Virus record (IMG/VR): IMGVR_UViG_3300047546_000505
Span: 1 to 20,382 of that record
Origin: a virus
Direction: 5' to 3' (one strand)
Length of the DNA stretch: 20,382 nt
Both the position numbers and the translations under genes were made by a program. The notes under the pieces were generated by a model. The model saw only the letters and a list, made by a program, of their open reading frames with translations, ran no database searches and was not told where the DNA came from. Each line of letters starts with the position of its first letter. Within the stretch, counting starts at the first letter, position 1. Shown here one piece after another: positions 11,967-18,079 of this stretch.

Positions 11967-12057
11967 TGGTAGGCGTGTAGAGATTTGAACTCTATGGAAA
12001 ACGGTAATCTGCCGCTAAAGGTTTATAAGACCTTCCCCTGTACCAACAGCCACGCCC
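11967..12057 (-). tRNA. Class II tRNA-like gene with anticodon TAT
   Basis: Acceptor GGGCGTG/CACGCCT, discriminator A, encoded CCA, and T arm TAGAG/CTCTA with loop TTCAAAT as in leucine tRNAs. Stem AAGGT/ACCTT closes loop CTTATAA, giving anticodon TAT, which reads the Ile codon AUA. It has a 23-base variable arm (CGG/CCG stem), which bacterial Ile tRNAs lack. The D arm is abnormal: CTGT/ACAG around a four-base loop, or a shorter stem. It could be a Leu-type body with a changed anticodon, a true odd Ile tRNA, or a decaying gene. Confidence 0.75.
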
Positions 12058-12063
12058 GTTGTT

Positions 12064-12139
12064 TGGTGTTCCCGGAGGGACTTGAACCCCCAACCAGACC
12101 GTTATGAGCGGCCGGCTCTAACCATTGAGCTACAGGAAC
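12064..12139 (-). tRNA. tRNA-Ile2(CAT) or tRNA-Met(CAT)
   Basis: Acceptor GTTCCTG/CGGGAAC, discriminator A, encoded CCA. Stem GGCCG/CGGTC with loop CTCATAA gives CAT. The D arm TAGCTCAATGGTTAGAGC and T loop TTCAAGT resemble E. coli Ile2, so lysidine modification for AUA is plausible. Confidence 0.88.
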
Positions 12140-12144
12140 AAACT

Positions 12145-12221
12145 TGGTACCCGTTGTCGGACTCGAACCGACACTTGGGAGATTTTAAGTCTCCTGCCTC
12201 TGCCGATTGGGCTAAACGGGC
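12145..12221 (-). tRNA. tRNA-Leu(TAA) with class I shape
   Basis: Acceptor GCCCGTT/AACGGGT, discriminator A, encoded CCA. Stem GGAGA/TCTCC with loop CTTAAAA gives TAA (Leu). The variable region is only CAAGT, whereas bacterial leucine tRNAs have a long arm. The fold is otherwise sound. The end of the upstream small gene overlaps its first ten bases. Confidence 0.88.
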
Positions 12222-12391
12222 TCTTTATTCTTCTCACGTTTAGGTTCAGGATTACCCCAGTAATCATTGGCGCGCACCTTGATAAACTTCTTGTTCGTCT
12301 CGTTGTTGTTTGGATTCTCAACCGTCAGCCAAGGGTTTTGTTTGGCCCGCCACGCATCCAACTTGTTCAACATCTTCTGTGCTTCGCTCAT
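12212..12391 (-). CDS. Small unknown protein ending inside tRNA-Leu
   Basis: A 59-residue protein starting MSEAQKMLNKLDAWRAKQNP. The ATG at 12391 is chosen over upstream in-frame starts because AGGAGA lies just before it and earlier codons run through tRNA-Arg. It is polar, with a helical start and an Asn/Lys/Pro/Glu-rich tail, and no domain is recognised. The last codons and stop TAG lie in the tRNA-Leu acceptor; the stop is tRNA bases 8-10, exactly as for the gene at 480-683. It is presumably translated from unprocessed tRNA precursor. Confidence 0.7.
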   Translation of the reverse strand: MSEAQKMLNKLDAWRAKQNPWLTVENPNNNETNKKFIKVRANDYWGNPEPKREKNKEPV

Positions 12392-12410
12392 ACTGTTCTC
12401 CTGAAAAAAA

Positions 12411-12487
12411 TGGCGATCTCTGATGGACTCGAACCATCGACCCACAGCTTAGAAGGCTGTTGCTCTATCCAACTGAGCTAAGAGACC
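12411..12487 (-). tRNA. tRNA-Arg(TCT)
   Basis: Acceptor GGTCTCT/AGAGATC, discriminator G, encoded CCA. Stem ACAGC/GCTGT with loop CTTCTAA gives TCT. It is the first tRNA after an exact consensus promoter. Confidence 0.95.
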
Positions 12488-12501
12488 GATTGAATTTCTG
12501 T

Positions 12502-12530
12502 ATTATATAGTATAGATATGCGATTGTCAA
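12502..12530 (-). promoter_or_regulatory. Exact consensus sigma70 promoter for the tRNA array
   Basis: TTGACA (12525-12530), 17 bases, TATAAT (12502-12507), all exact. The expected start is a few bases before tRNA-Arg(TCT). The -35 overlaps the last codon and stop of the small membrane gene upstream. It should give strong early transcription by host polymerase. Confidence 0.88.
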
Positions 12531-12694
12531 TCGTCTTGTGAGTAAATCTTCAATCTAAAAAAACAACCTAGTGCGATAGTGATCCAGATACCTGCTGAAA
12601 AACCATACAAGGCTGAAATCAGCGGCACTTCAGATAAGAGTGCCACAGTGGCAAAACCTAGAAATGCTAAAGACGAGATAATAAACCACTTCAT
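12527..12694 (-). CDS. 55-residue membrane protein
   Basis: A small protein starting MKWFIISSLAFLGFATVALL with two hydrophobic segments (about 3-20 and 24-45) and a short polar end KIYSQDD. It is probably a two-span inner-membrane protein. Its ATG overlaps the stop of the preceding gene (ATGA), and GGAG lies within that gene's last codons, so it is translationally coupled. It is the last gene of the small-gene operon. No family is recognised; small early phage membrane proteins often affect host envelope or exclusion, but nothing here shows this. Confidence 0.75.
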   Translation of the reverse strand: MKWFIISSLAFLGFATVALLSEVPLISALYGFSAGIWITIALGCFFRLKIYSQDD

Positions 12695-12975
12695 GCCACA
12701 CTCCATTCATATTCATCAACGGTCACGACAGCTTCATTGCCATCATATTCGTCTATACGATAGCGAGTGCCAGGTTCCAATTCGCGGATACGCAAATCAG
12801 AAAAACGAGTATTGACATTATCGCCGAGTTCTTCAACAACCTGAACGAGAAGAGGATCAGCACGGTCCATATCGAAGCGGCTCTTAATCGTTCCACCAAG
12901 TTCGCGATATCGTTCACAAGCAGCTTCAGACAAACCAAAGCCACCGAAACATGCGTTATATACAATCTTAGTCAT
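12691..12975 (-). CDS. Conserved-looking phage protein (NACFGGFGLS motif)
   Basis: A 94-residue protein beginning MTKIVYNACFGGFGLSEAAC. The start at 12975 is preferred over the ATG at 12990 because AAAGG lies seven bases before it. The N-terminal beta strand followed by NACFGGFGLS is a pattern remembered from marine T4-like phage proteins of unknown role. The rest alternates charged helix and strand, ending in an acidic stretch (DEYDGNEAVVTVDEYEW). It appears soluble. It is coupled to both neighbours: one base after the previous stop and ATGA with the next gene. Confidence 0.75.
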   Translation of the reverse strand: MTKIVYNACFGGFGLSEAACERYRELGGTIKSRFDMDRADPLLVQVVEELGDNVNTRFSDLRIRELEPGTRYRIDEYDGNEAVVTVDEYEWSVA

Positions 12976-12976
12976 C

Positions 12977-13180
12977 TTACGACCTTTCAATTTTATCCAA
13001 CAAGTCTTCTAACCATTCGGCTTCATTCGTCTTGGCACAATCAATACCAAGATTGAAGTCATCATCTTGGTCTACCTTGACAGCCAATGTTCGCCTAACT
13101 TCTTTGAGACGATCATACAAGTCTGCTCTGACCTGTTCAAAGGCCTTTTCATAGTCTTTCGACAGGAACTCTGTAGTCAT
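12977..13180 (-). CDS. Small acidic helical protein
   Basis: A 67-residue protein starting MTTEFLSKDYEKAFEQVRAD, rich in Asp, Glu, Lys and Arg and likely two helices joined by a DQDDDFN turn. AAGGAT precedes the ATG. The ATG overlaps the stop of the small membrane gene upstream (ATGA). No domain is recognised; it may be a regulator or host-binding factor of the early operon, which is inference from place and size only. Confidence 0.7.
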   Translation of the reverse strand: MTTEFLSKDYEKAFEQVRADLYDRLKEVRRTLAVKVDQDDDFNLGIDCAKTNEAEWLEDLLDKIERS

Positions 13181-13290
13181 TGCCAGTATCCTTTTTCAAT
13201 TCCGTAATACCAGACACCATACATTATAGCAAGCCCGGTAGAAAAGGCAAGAAGGGGACCAAAAAGGATGAACAGATCAGAAGAAGACAT
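13177..13290 (-). CDS. 37-residue single-span membrane protein
   Basis: A tiny protein beginning MSSSDLFILFGPLLAFSTGL with one membrane segment (about 7-27) and the tail YYGIEKGYWQ. The leader AAGGAAAACTAAT before its ATG is identical to that of the gene at 13292-13510. It starts one base after the stop of that gene, and its own TGA overlaps the next ATG. No known family; the tight coupling supports real expression. Confidence 0.7.
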   Translation of the reverse strand: MSSSDLFILFGPLLAFSTGLAIMYGVWYYGIEKGYWQ

Positions 13291-13291
13291 A

Positions 13292-13510
13292 TTAGTTTTC
13301 CTTGAATCGTTGTTGGATAAACTCTAATGCTTCTGCGAGCCCATCGCCGCGAGCACCATAAGCCTGTTCTAGTTCTTTTTGCAGAACAGAAACGAGTTCA
13401 GCGTAGATATAGTTCACGATAGCATCGGCTGCACGTTCCACACCACACAAATCGCCACGACGATCTTCGTGGACATCTTCGTGAATAAATTGTATCACTT
13501 GTGAACGCAT
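13292..13510 (-). CDS. 72-residue unknown protein
   Basis: Starts MRSQVIQFIHEDVHEDRRGD; soluble, mostly helical and acidic, with a His/Asp/Glu/Arg-rich stretch (HEDVHEDRRGDLC) near the N-terminus. The ribosome leader AAGGAAAACTAATATG equals that of the next gene. It ends FKEN and stop, codons that themselves form the next gene's leader. No domain is recognised. Confidence 0.7.
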   Translation of the reverse strand: MRSQVIQFIHEDVHEDRRGDLCGVERAADAIVNYIYAELVSVLQKELEQAYGARGDGLAEALEFIQQRFKEN

Positions 13511-13521
13511 ATTAGTTTTCC

Positions 13522-13740
13522 TTAAGCCGCTTCGTTGAGGATCGTGGAAGCCAACTCTTCATCACCAGTCAATTCTGTCAGATCATCAAGAAGACCATCG
13601 AATGACCAGTAGCCGTTGCCACAATGACGTTCAATGGACATCTTGTAGAGTGCTTCGATGATTTCGTCATTCAAACCATCAGCATGACGTTTGCAGGCTG
13701 AGGCGAGATTGACATACATCTGTGCTTCATGGATATTCAT
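13522..13740 (-). CDS. 72-residue unknown protein
   Basis: Starts MNIHEAQMYVNLASACKRHA; helical and acidic, ending ELTGDEELASTILNEAA. The start at 13740 is set by GGAGAAGTGAAATG, the leader used three times in this operon; the longer open frame has no ribosome site. It starts one base after the previous stop. Family unknown. Confidence 0.7.
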   Translation of the reverse strand: MNIHEAQMYVNLASACKRHADGLNDEIIEALYKMSIERHCGNGYWSFDGLLDDLTELTGDEELASTILNEAA

Positions 13741-13741
13741 T

Positions 13742-13909
13742 TCACTTCTCCTCTTTCTTAGCAGCCTTGACCATCTTATCCAGCTTTCTCTGCAACTTAT
13801 CATAATGCTCGTAATCGTCATCGTTGCTGGTCGCGCCCATGGCGTCTTCACAAGCAACAGAAAGCCACTCAAGCTCGTCGAGAGTAAATTCCACAGATAC
13901 CTTGGTCAT
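13742..13909 (-). CDS. 55-residue unknown protein
   Basis: Starts MTKVSVEFTLDELEWLSVAC and ends in a basic, Lys-rich helix (KAAKKEEK). The leader GGAGAAGTGAAATG fixes the start at 13909. Its own last two codons and stop (GAG AAG TGA) are part of the same leader for the next gene, so C-terminal residues Glu-Lys are dictated by the ribosome site. No family recognised. Confidence 0.72.
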   Translation of the reverse strand: MTKVSVEFTLDELEWLSVACEDAMGATSNDDDYEHYDKLQRKLDKMVKAAKKEEK

Positions 13910-13910
13910 T

Positions 13911-14318
13911 TCACTTCTCCACAGTATAGGGTTTGTTCCACTTGCCAACATTGACATGGACATACCAACCAACATCAAAGTAGTCCGTCTGGATATCGGA
14001 GTTATCATGGTTACCGGTATTCATAGCCCGCAGGACTTCTTCAAGAAACTTCTTGATCACTTTGTCCGAAAAGTGATCACGGAACCAGTAGTTGTTGATT
14101 TGGATATATTTTTCAGCAGGGCTACCGAGACGAAAACCACCAGGCTGACGCTCGACCGTTTCGTTATAATTACCAATGAAGTCCATAGGACCAGATTTGA
14201 TATTGAGCGAGATGCTGTAACGGTCGGTGGACAAGGTGCCCTTGACACCGTAACGCTTCAGGATCGCCTTGACGGCGGGAGCAATCTGTGCTTTGCGTTC
14301 TTGTGACATATAAGCCAT
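13911..14318 (-). CDS. 135-residue conserved-looking phage protein
   Basis: Starts MAYMSQERKAQIAPAVKAIL, the largest of this operon. The N-terminal helix followed by KRYGVKGTLSTDRYSISLNI and an SGPMDFIGNY strand gives an alpha/beta fold remembered from other phage and plasmid proteins of unknown role. The C-terminus has DVGWYVHVNVGKWNKPYTVEK. The start at 14318 follows GGAGAAGTGAA; earlier in-frame codons lack a ribosome site. It ends Glu-Lys-stop, forming the next leader. No catalytic motif is evident. Confidence 0.75.
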   Translation of the reverse strand: MAYMSQERKAQIAPAVKAILKRYGVKGTLSTDRYSISLNIKSGPMDFIGNYNETVERQPGGFRLGSPAEKYIQINNYWFRDHFSDKVIKKFLEEVLRAMNTGNHDNSDIQTDYFDVGWYVHVNVGKWNKPYTVEK

Positions 14319-14319
14319 T

Positions 14320-14520
14320 TCACTTCTCCTGTTTGCGGTTGCGTTTACGCACAACACTAATGAGATGATTTGCGTATTGGCGGCTAGTTAAGGCCGCTTC
14401 GATCACATTGTCAACCGATATTCCCATGAGACGGGCATAATCTTCGGCAGCACAAATGAGGCCGTAGCCATCACTGACAGGAAGATCATACTGTTTGAGT
14501 AGTCGATTGACCTTGGTCAT
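14320..14520 (-). CDS. 66-residue unknown protein
   Basis: Starts MTKVNRLLKQYDLPVSDGYG; a helical protein with a strongly basic end (RKRNRKQEK) that could bind nucleic acid. The leader AAGGAAAACAAAATG is a close variant of the AAGGAAAACTAATATG leader used downstream. It ends in GAG AAG TGA, which starts the next leader. No known domain. Confidence 0.7.
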   Translation of the reverse strand: MTKVNRLLKQYDLPVSDGYGLICAAEDYARLMGISVDNVIEAALTSRQYANHLISVVRKRNRKQEK

Positions 14521-14530
14521 TTTGTTTTCC

Positions 14531-14689
14531 TTAGCGAACACCACAAGCGGCATAAAACTTTTGAACATCGAAGCGGGGATTGATACGAACACAAGCCGCA
14601 GCAACCGCAGCCGCAGCATTGAGACGCTGGAGCGGGTCGAGCATATTGCGGATCTCTTCGGCGAGGATAACAAAGTCACGTTTGGTCAT
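14531..14689 (-). CDS. 52-residue unknown protein, first of the operon
   Basis: Starts MTKRDFVILAEEIRNMLDPL and continues into an Ala-rich helix (NAAAAVAAACVRINPRF) before KFYAACGVR. The pattern is remembered from small genes in many phages, without a known role. AGGAG lies before the ATG. It is the first gene after the promoter at 14723-14750, with a leader of about 25-30 bases. Its TAA is followed by GGAAAAC, the leader of the next gene. Confidence 0.75.
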   Translation of the reverse strand: MTKRDFVILAEEIRNMLDPLQRLNAAAAVAAACVRINPRFDVQKFYAACGVR

Positions 14690-14722
14690 ACGGAATCTCC
14701 TGTCTCATCAACTTATGGACTT

Positions 14723-14750
14723 ACTATACAGGAGCCACGGATAGGGTCAA
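14723..14750 (-). promoter_or_regulatory. Sigma70-like early promoter
   Basis: TTGACC (14745-14750), 16 bases, TATAGT (14723-14728) on the minus strand, 34 bases before the first small gene. It probably drives the ten-gene operon from 14689 down to 12527 early in infection. Confidence 0.7.
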
Positions 14751-14787
14751 CCAAAATCGGCAGGAATCATCTAATACTTTAGTCTAA

Positions 14788-14805
14788 TGTGGCAAAAATG
14801 CCACA
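14788..14805 (-). terminator. Small hairpin between operons
   Basis: TGTGGC and GCCACA form a 6-bp stem around a six-base loop in the gap after the 77-residue gene. On the minus strand the T run is in the loop, not after the stem, so termination would be weak or need a factor. The rest of this 132-base gap holds the promoter at 14723-14750. Confidence 0.35.
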
Positions 14806-14821
14806 CCAGGAACCAGTGGTT

Positions 14822-15055
14822 TTATGCGAAAAACCGCGTAAATTCTTCGTTAACATTTGTAACAGACGGTGTTACATTACGGACCATGAAGGAAGGCGTG
14901 AATCCAGCAAAACCACCACCATCATTATAGAAACTGGCATAGTCCGAGGCATCTTCTTCAAAGTAGAGTGTTTGAATGATTTGGTTGGTAGTTGTTTCAA
15001 TAACCTGCCAAACATAATCATCATTGGTCTTCATAGGTGAAATCACATACTTCAT
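14822..15055 (-). CDS. 77-residue unknown protein
   Basis: Starts MKYVISPMKTNDDYVWQVIE; probably beta-rich, with aromatic and acidic residues and a Gly-rich turn (NDGGGFAGF). No membrane segment and no known domain. The ATG overlaps the stop of the 2OG-oxygenase-like gene (ATGA), so it is coupled to it. It is the last gene of the replication-side operon. Confidence 0.7.
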   Translation of the reverse strand: MKYVISPMKTNDDYVWQVIETTTNQIIQTLYFEEDASDYASFYNDGGGFAGFTPSFMVRNVTPSVTNVNEEFTRFFA

Positions 15056-15738
15056 ACGAACTTTCTCCAGTTTGATACAGGTTGAATACCAAGAGACTTT
15101 GCGGACTTTTCTTTATATGTTAGCAGAGCATCAGACGCAATACAGATACGTCGATTCATAAGGTCATCAACAGTCTTTACACCAGCATCGGCTGTAATTG
15201 GCCCACCAGACGTATCGTGCATGATCTGTGCGGGAAAAACATAGACTGTGCCTTCTTTTGGTTCAAACGACCAAGAGTATGAATTGAAAATAGTCCACTC
15301 TTTATCAGAGTTGTTATTCAGAATACAACCATCGAATGGTTCCATTCTGGGTGAGTAGTTATAGAATGTGATATCTTGTTTTTGTTTTTCTGGTGTATTC
15401 ACATAATATGTAAAAGAAACATGTGCATCTCTATGTGCATGTCTTGGTGTTGCTCTCTTATCAAGAACATTCAACCAAGACTTGACTATGTTAATATCAA
15501 AGTTGTCACTATTGACAGATAGTGTTTCGAGGTAGTGTAAAACACAACTTGAAAGAAACTTATAAAGTTCTTTGAAGGCTGGTTCATGATGTATTGATAC
15601 ATGACCGGTCTCTTCTTGTGAGTACCCGTCTTTATCGAAATACTTTAGACCGTTCTCAAAAAAAATCTTCTTAAATTCTTCATGTTTTGTGTAATGAAAC
15701 TCACAGATCAAAACAGGAAAGAGAGCATGTGTGATCAC
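15052..15738 (-). CDS. 2OG-Fe(II) oxygenase-like protein, HxD type
   Basis: A 228-residue member of the phage 2-oxoglutarate/iron oxygenases. RHAHRDAHVSFTYYVN gives the His102-x-Asp104 pair, VYVFPAQIMHDTSGG the distal His174, and NRRICIASD the 2-oxoglutarate-binding Arg (196 or 197). All ligands are present, so it should be active; the substrate is unknown. It is a distant paralogue of the gene at 11335. The start is GTG, overlapping the previous stop (GTGA), with no ATG nearby in frame. The C-terminal part (LGIQPVSNWRKFV) is unassigned. Confidence 0.82.
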   Translation of the reverse strand: MITHALFPVLICEFHYTKHEEFKKIFFENGLKYFDKDGYSQEETGHVSIHHEPAFKELYKFLSSCVLHYLETLSVNSDNFDINIVKSWLNVLDKRATPRHAHRDAHVSFTYYVNTPEKQKQDITFYNYSPRMEPFDGCILNNNSDKEWTIFNSYSWSFEPKEGTVYVFPAQIMHDTSGGPITADAGVKTVDDLMNRRICIASDALLTYKEKSAKSLGIQPVSNWRKFV

Positions 15739-15986
15739 TCTACTGCCTCATAGGTTGCTTCAAAGATATCTGGCTTGCAAGGATAAAACTCACCCTTCAC
15801 ACCTTTGATGATGTAGTCACCGAGATCGGCCTTCATTGTACCTTCTAAAGTGTAGATAGTGACATAAGGCTCAAAGTTATCTTCTCTTGCTCTAGCAACA
15901 CCATTACACCACTCAGCCAAATCTCTATAGTTAAAGTCTGTGAGTTTCTGTGCCTCAATCACAACAGGCTTCTTACGATACTTCAT
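15735..15986 (-). CDS. PGDYG-like small phage protein
   Basis: An 83-residue protein beginning MKYRKKPVVIEAQKL. The second half, TMKADLGDYIIKGVKGEFYPCKPDIFEATYE, matches the pattern of the PGDYG family of phage and prophage proteins of unknown role. The start at 15986 is chosen because AAGGAAATCTG precedes it and the family begins with MKYRKKPV. It overlaps the previous stop by one base (TGATG) and the next start by four. The family call is from memory. Confidence 0.8.
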   Translation of the reverse strand: MKYRKKPVVIEAQKLTDFNYRDLAEWCNGVARAREDNFEPYVTIYTLEGTMKADLGDYIIKGVKGEFYPCKPDIFEATYEAVE

Positions 15987-16411
15987 CAGATTTCCTTCAT
16001 CAATTCTTGGATCCTGGTCCAAACACTATTTTTGCTCGCTTCATATCGACGTTTTGCTTTGCGTTCAAAGTGCATACGAATCTTGGCAGTCTCAGATAGA
16101 GATTTCATGTTGCGAATATCTGGGTCGATGTGTTCGAAACGAAATGAACTGTAACCGTTATGATATTCTTCAAGTTCGTGAGCAATATAATCAGCAATCC
16201 AAGTAGAAGGATCACCAGTCATTACTTCGTATTGTTTCTTGAAGTGTGCAAGAGTCTCGACTGGATTGTATGGAATAGGTTGATCTACAAAGTTCGCAGG
16301 CGTAGATAATCCTGGCGATGGATATGATGTTTGATAAATCATTTCTTTGGCAACAGTAGGACCAACAGCAGCACCAATACCAAACATACCTAACACAGAT
16401 CGTCTATTCAT
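15986..16411 (-). CDS. Exported protein with Tat-like signal
   Basis: A 141-residue protein starting MNRRSVLGMFGIGAAVGPTVA, a twin-arginine followed by a short Gly/Ala hydrophobic stretch and an A-x-A-like end, as in Tat signals. Tat export would fit a protein that folds before export. The mature part is polar and helical with a Lys/Arg-rich C-terminus (RMHFERKAKRRYEASKNS). No domain or cofactor motif is recognised. The ATG at 16411 overlaps the helicase stop (TGATG); AAAGG precedes it. A GTG one codon earlier is also possible. Confidence 0.72.
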   Translation of the reverse strand: MNRRSVLGMFGIGAAVGPTVAKEMIYQTSYPSPGLSTPANFVDQPIPYNPVETLAHFKKQYEVMTGDPSTWIADYIAHELEEYHNGYSSFRFEHIDPDIRNMKSLSETAKIRMHFERKAKRRYEASKNSVWTRIQELMKEI

Positions 16412-17790
16412 CACACCACCTTTAGCTTTTTGAATTTATCACGATTGTTAAAGTTACCTTTCTCAAACACAGGTGTTTCCTGACCACTATCAATAATGTC
16501 CATCTGTGCTGAGTTCTCCACATCATACAGTCTCATCTTCGCCCTGTCAATACCCACCACAAACTTTCTGTTTACGGTAGGATCATTATAGCGGTTCTTC
16601 AACTGCTTGACTTGGATCTGACTTAGTTGTTCTAGTGTCTCTGTGCTAATCAGAGCAAACATCAAGTCTGCGGTGGCTGGGAGCCCGAAGGATTCTGAGG
16701 TATCTGTAAGTTCGACATCCGAGCTTGCATATCCGCTTCTAGTTGTTTGAGTTGCGGATACCAATGGGACGTTAAACTCAACGGCCAATCCTCGTAATTC
16801 CTCCGCAATAGACTTAATATAGGTGTATGAGTTAACATTGCCACCAGCTTTAATGCGAGAGCTAGAGCAAATATTGAGATAATCAACGTAAATGATATCA
16901 GGAGAAAAACTTCGTTTAAGCCTAAGTTCATTGAGCAGGTTCCTAAAATGATTATATCCAGCCGCAGCGGTTGGATATTCTTTGATGATTAGTTTACCAT
17001 GTGCTTTTGCTTTTGCGGATTCAATCTTCTTGTCATACATGTCTTTCGATAGTTTTTCAAGATCAGCAATATCAACATTCAAAAGATTGGCATCAATACG
17101 TTCTGCAATCTTTTCCTCTGACATTTCCATTGTGATGTAGAGAACATTATAACCAGCAGAGATATTGGCTGCGGCACAATGACACATGAACAGAGACTTA
17201 CCAACACCAGTGCCAGCAAGAGCGATGTTCAATGTTTTCTTTGGAAGACCACCTTTGGTGATATCGTTGAAGAAGGCCAGATCAAAGGGTATCTTCTCTT
17301 CAACACGGTGATAGAACTCAAACCGTTGATCTGAGTTTTCAAAGTAATCATGACCAATGTTTGGATCAAATGATACAGCCAGAGCATCAGTAAGCAAAAC
17401 TGGAATGGCACCTTTTTGCATGGTGCCATTCTTGTTGTTCATGATTTCGATGGCTTGCATCATTGCATGATAGATGGCTTTCTCTTGACAAAACTCTTCA
17501 GTTGTCTTGGTCAGCCAATCTTCATTTGACTTCTCACTGAAATCAAATGTGGCTAAGGCGCTTTTACACGCCTTAGCTTCTTCTTCTGTGATGCCACGGA
17601 GGGAATCAATTTCAATACTCAAAGCCTCTACGTTTGGGCTTTGATTGTATTCCATAATGAAGTTATTGATCTGTGTGAAGAGGATCTTGTCCTCACCAGA
17701 AAAGTATTCATCCTTTATAAACGGAAGAACCTTACGGCAATAGTCCTCGTTGACCAGCAGGTTCTTCAGAATAGTCTTTTCCAGTGTCAT
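16411..17790 (-). CDS. gp41/DnaB-like replicative helicase
   Basis: A 459-residue RecA-fold hexameric helicase. An N-terminal helical domain (about 1-150) is followed by the motor domain with Walker A GTGVGKS at 193-199, a DnaB-like motif YITMEMSEEKIAERIDA, Walker B IIYVDYLN, and VSATQTTRSGY. It unwinds the lagging strand at the phage fork, as T4 gp41 does with its primase. The ATG at 17790 is preferred to a TTG at 17814 because of GGAGAG upstream and the usual N-terminus. It overlaps the unknown gene before it by 59 bases. The order polymerase, UvsX, unknown, helicase agrees with T4-like genomes. Confidence 0.93.
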   Translation of the reverse strand: MTLEKTILKNLLVNEDYCRKVLPFIKDEYFSGEDKILFTQINNFIMEYNQSPNVEALSIEIDSLRGITEEEAKACKSALATFDFSEKSNEDWLTKTTEEFCQEKAIYHAMMQAIEIMNNKNGTMQKGAIPVLLTDALAVSFDPNIGHDYFENSDQRFEFYHRVEEKIPFDLAFFNDITKGGLPKKTLNIALAGTGVGKSLFMCHCAAANISAGYNVLYITMEMSEEKIAERIDANLLNVDIADLEKLSKDMYDKKIESAKAKAHGKLIIKEYPTAAAGYNHFRNLLNELRLKRSFSPDIIYVDYLNICSSSRIKAGGNVNSYTYIKSIAEELRGLAVEFNVPLVSATQTTRSGYASSDVELTDTSESFGLPATADLMFALISTETLEQLSQIQVKQLKNRYNDPTVNRKFVVGIDRAKMRLYDVENSAQMDIIDSGQETPVFEKGNFNNRDKFKKLKVV

Positions 17791-18079
17791 CCTTTTCACT
17801 CTCCGCTGCTTCAAGTATCATGTGGTTTAGAATAAGCCCAATATGGTTGGTAAATCTCTGATCGTTTCTCAATGTCGTTTCAGAGAAGTCACCAGTCTCA
17901 AGCAGATCATAGAGGAACTGGAGAACAGCCTCACCATCATCTTTCTCTTTGACACCAACTTTGACATAACGATATATAACATTTTTATAAGGCCCTGTCA
18001 AGACTTCAATTGGTACCGTTTGAACTTCTTCTGGTTTTACCAGATCATCACGAAAGCGGAAATCACCATTCTCAATCAT
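17732..18079 (-). CDS. Unknown protein between uvsX and helicase
   Basis: A 115-residue soluble protein starting [20 protein letters not shown]. It has a beta-rich first half ([21 protein letters not shown]), a helical second half and a very acidic tail ([15 protein letters not shown]). Its ATG lies in the last codons of uvsX (8-base overlap) and its end overlaps the helicase start by 59 bases, so the three are coupled. It sits where T4 has gene 40. Its place suggests a replication or recombination accessory role, but the sequence shows no domain. Confidence 0.8.
   Translation of the reverse strand: MIENGDFRFRDDLVKPEEVQTVPIEVLTGPYKNVIYRYVKVGVKEKDDGEAVLQFLYDLLETGDFSETTLRNDQRFTNHIGLILNHMILEAAESEKDDTGKDYSEEPAGQRGLLP

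Noticed and set aside
14788-14805. Strong intrinsic terminator
   Set aside because: The stem is six pairs and the T run is in the loop rather than after the stem, so it is listed only as a weak candidate.
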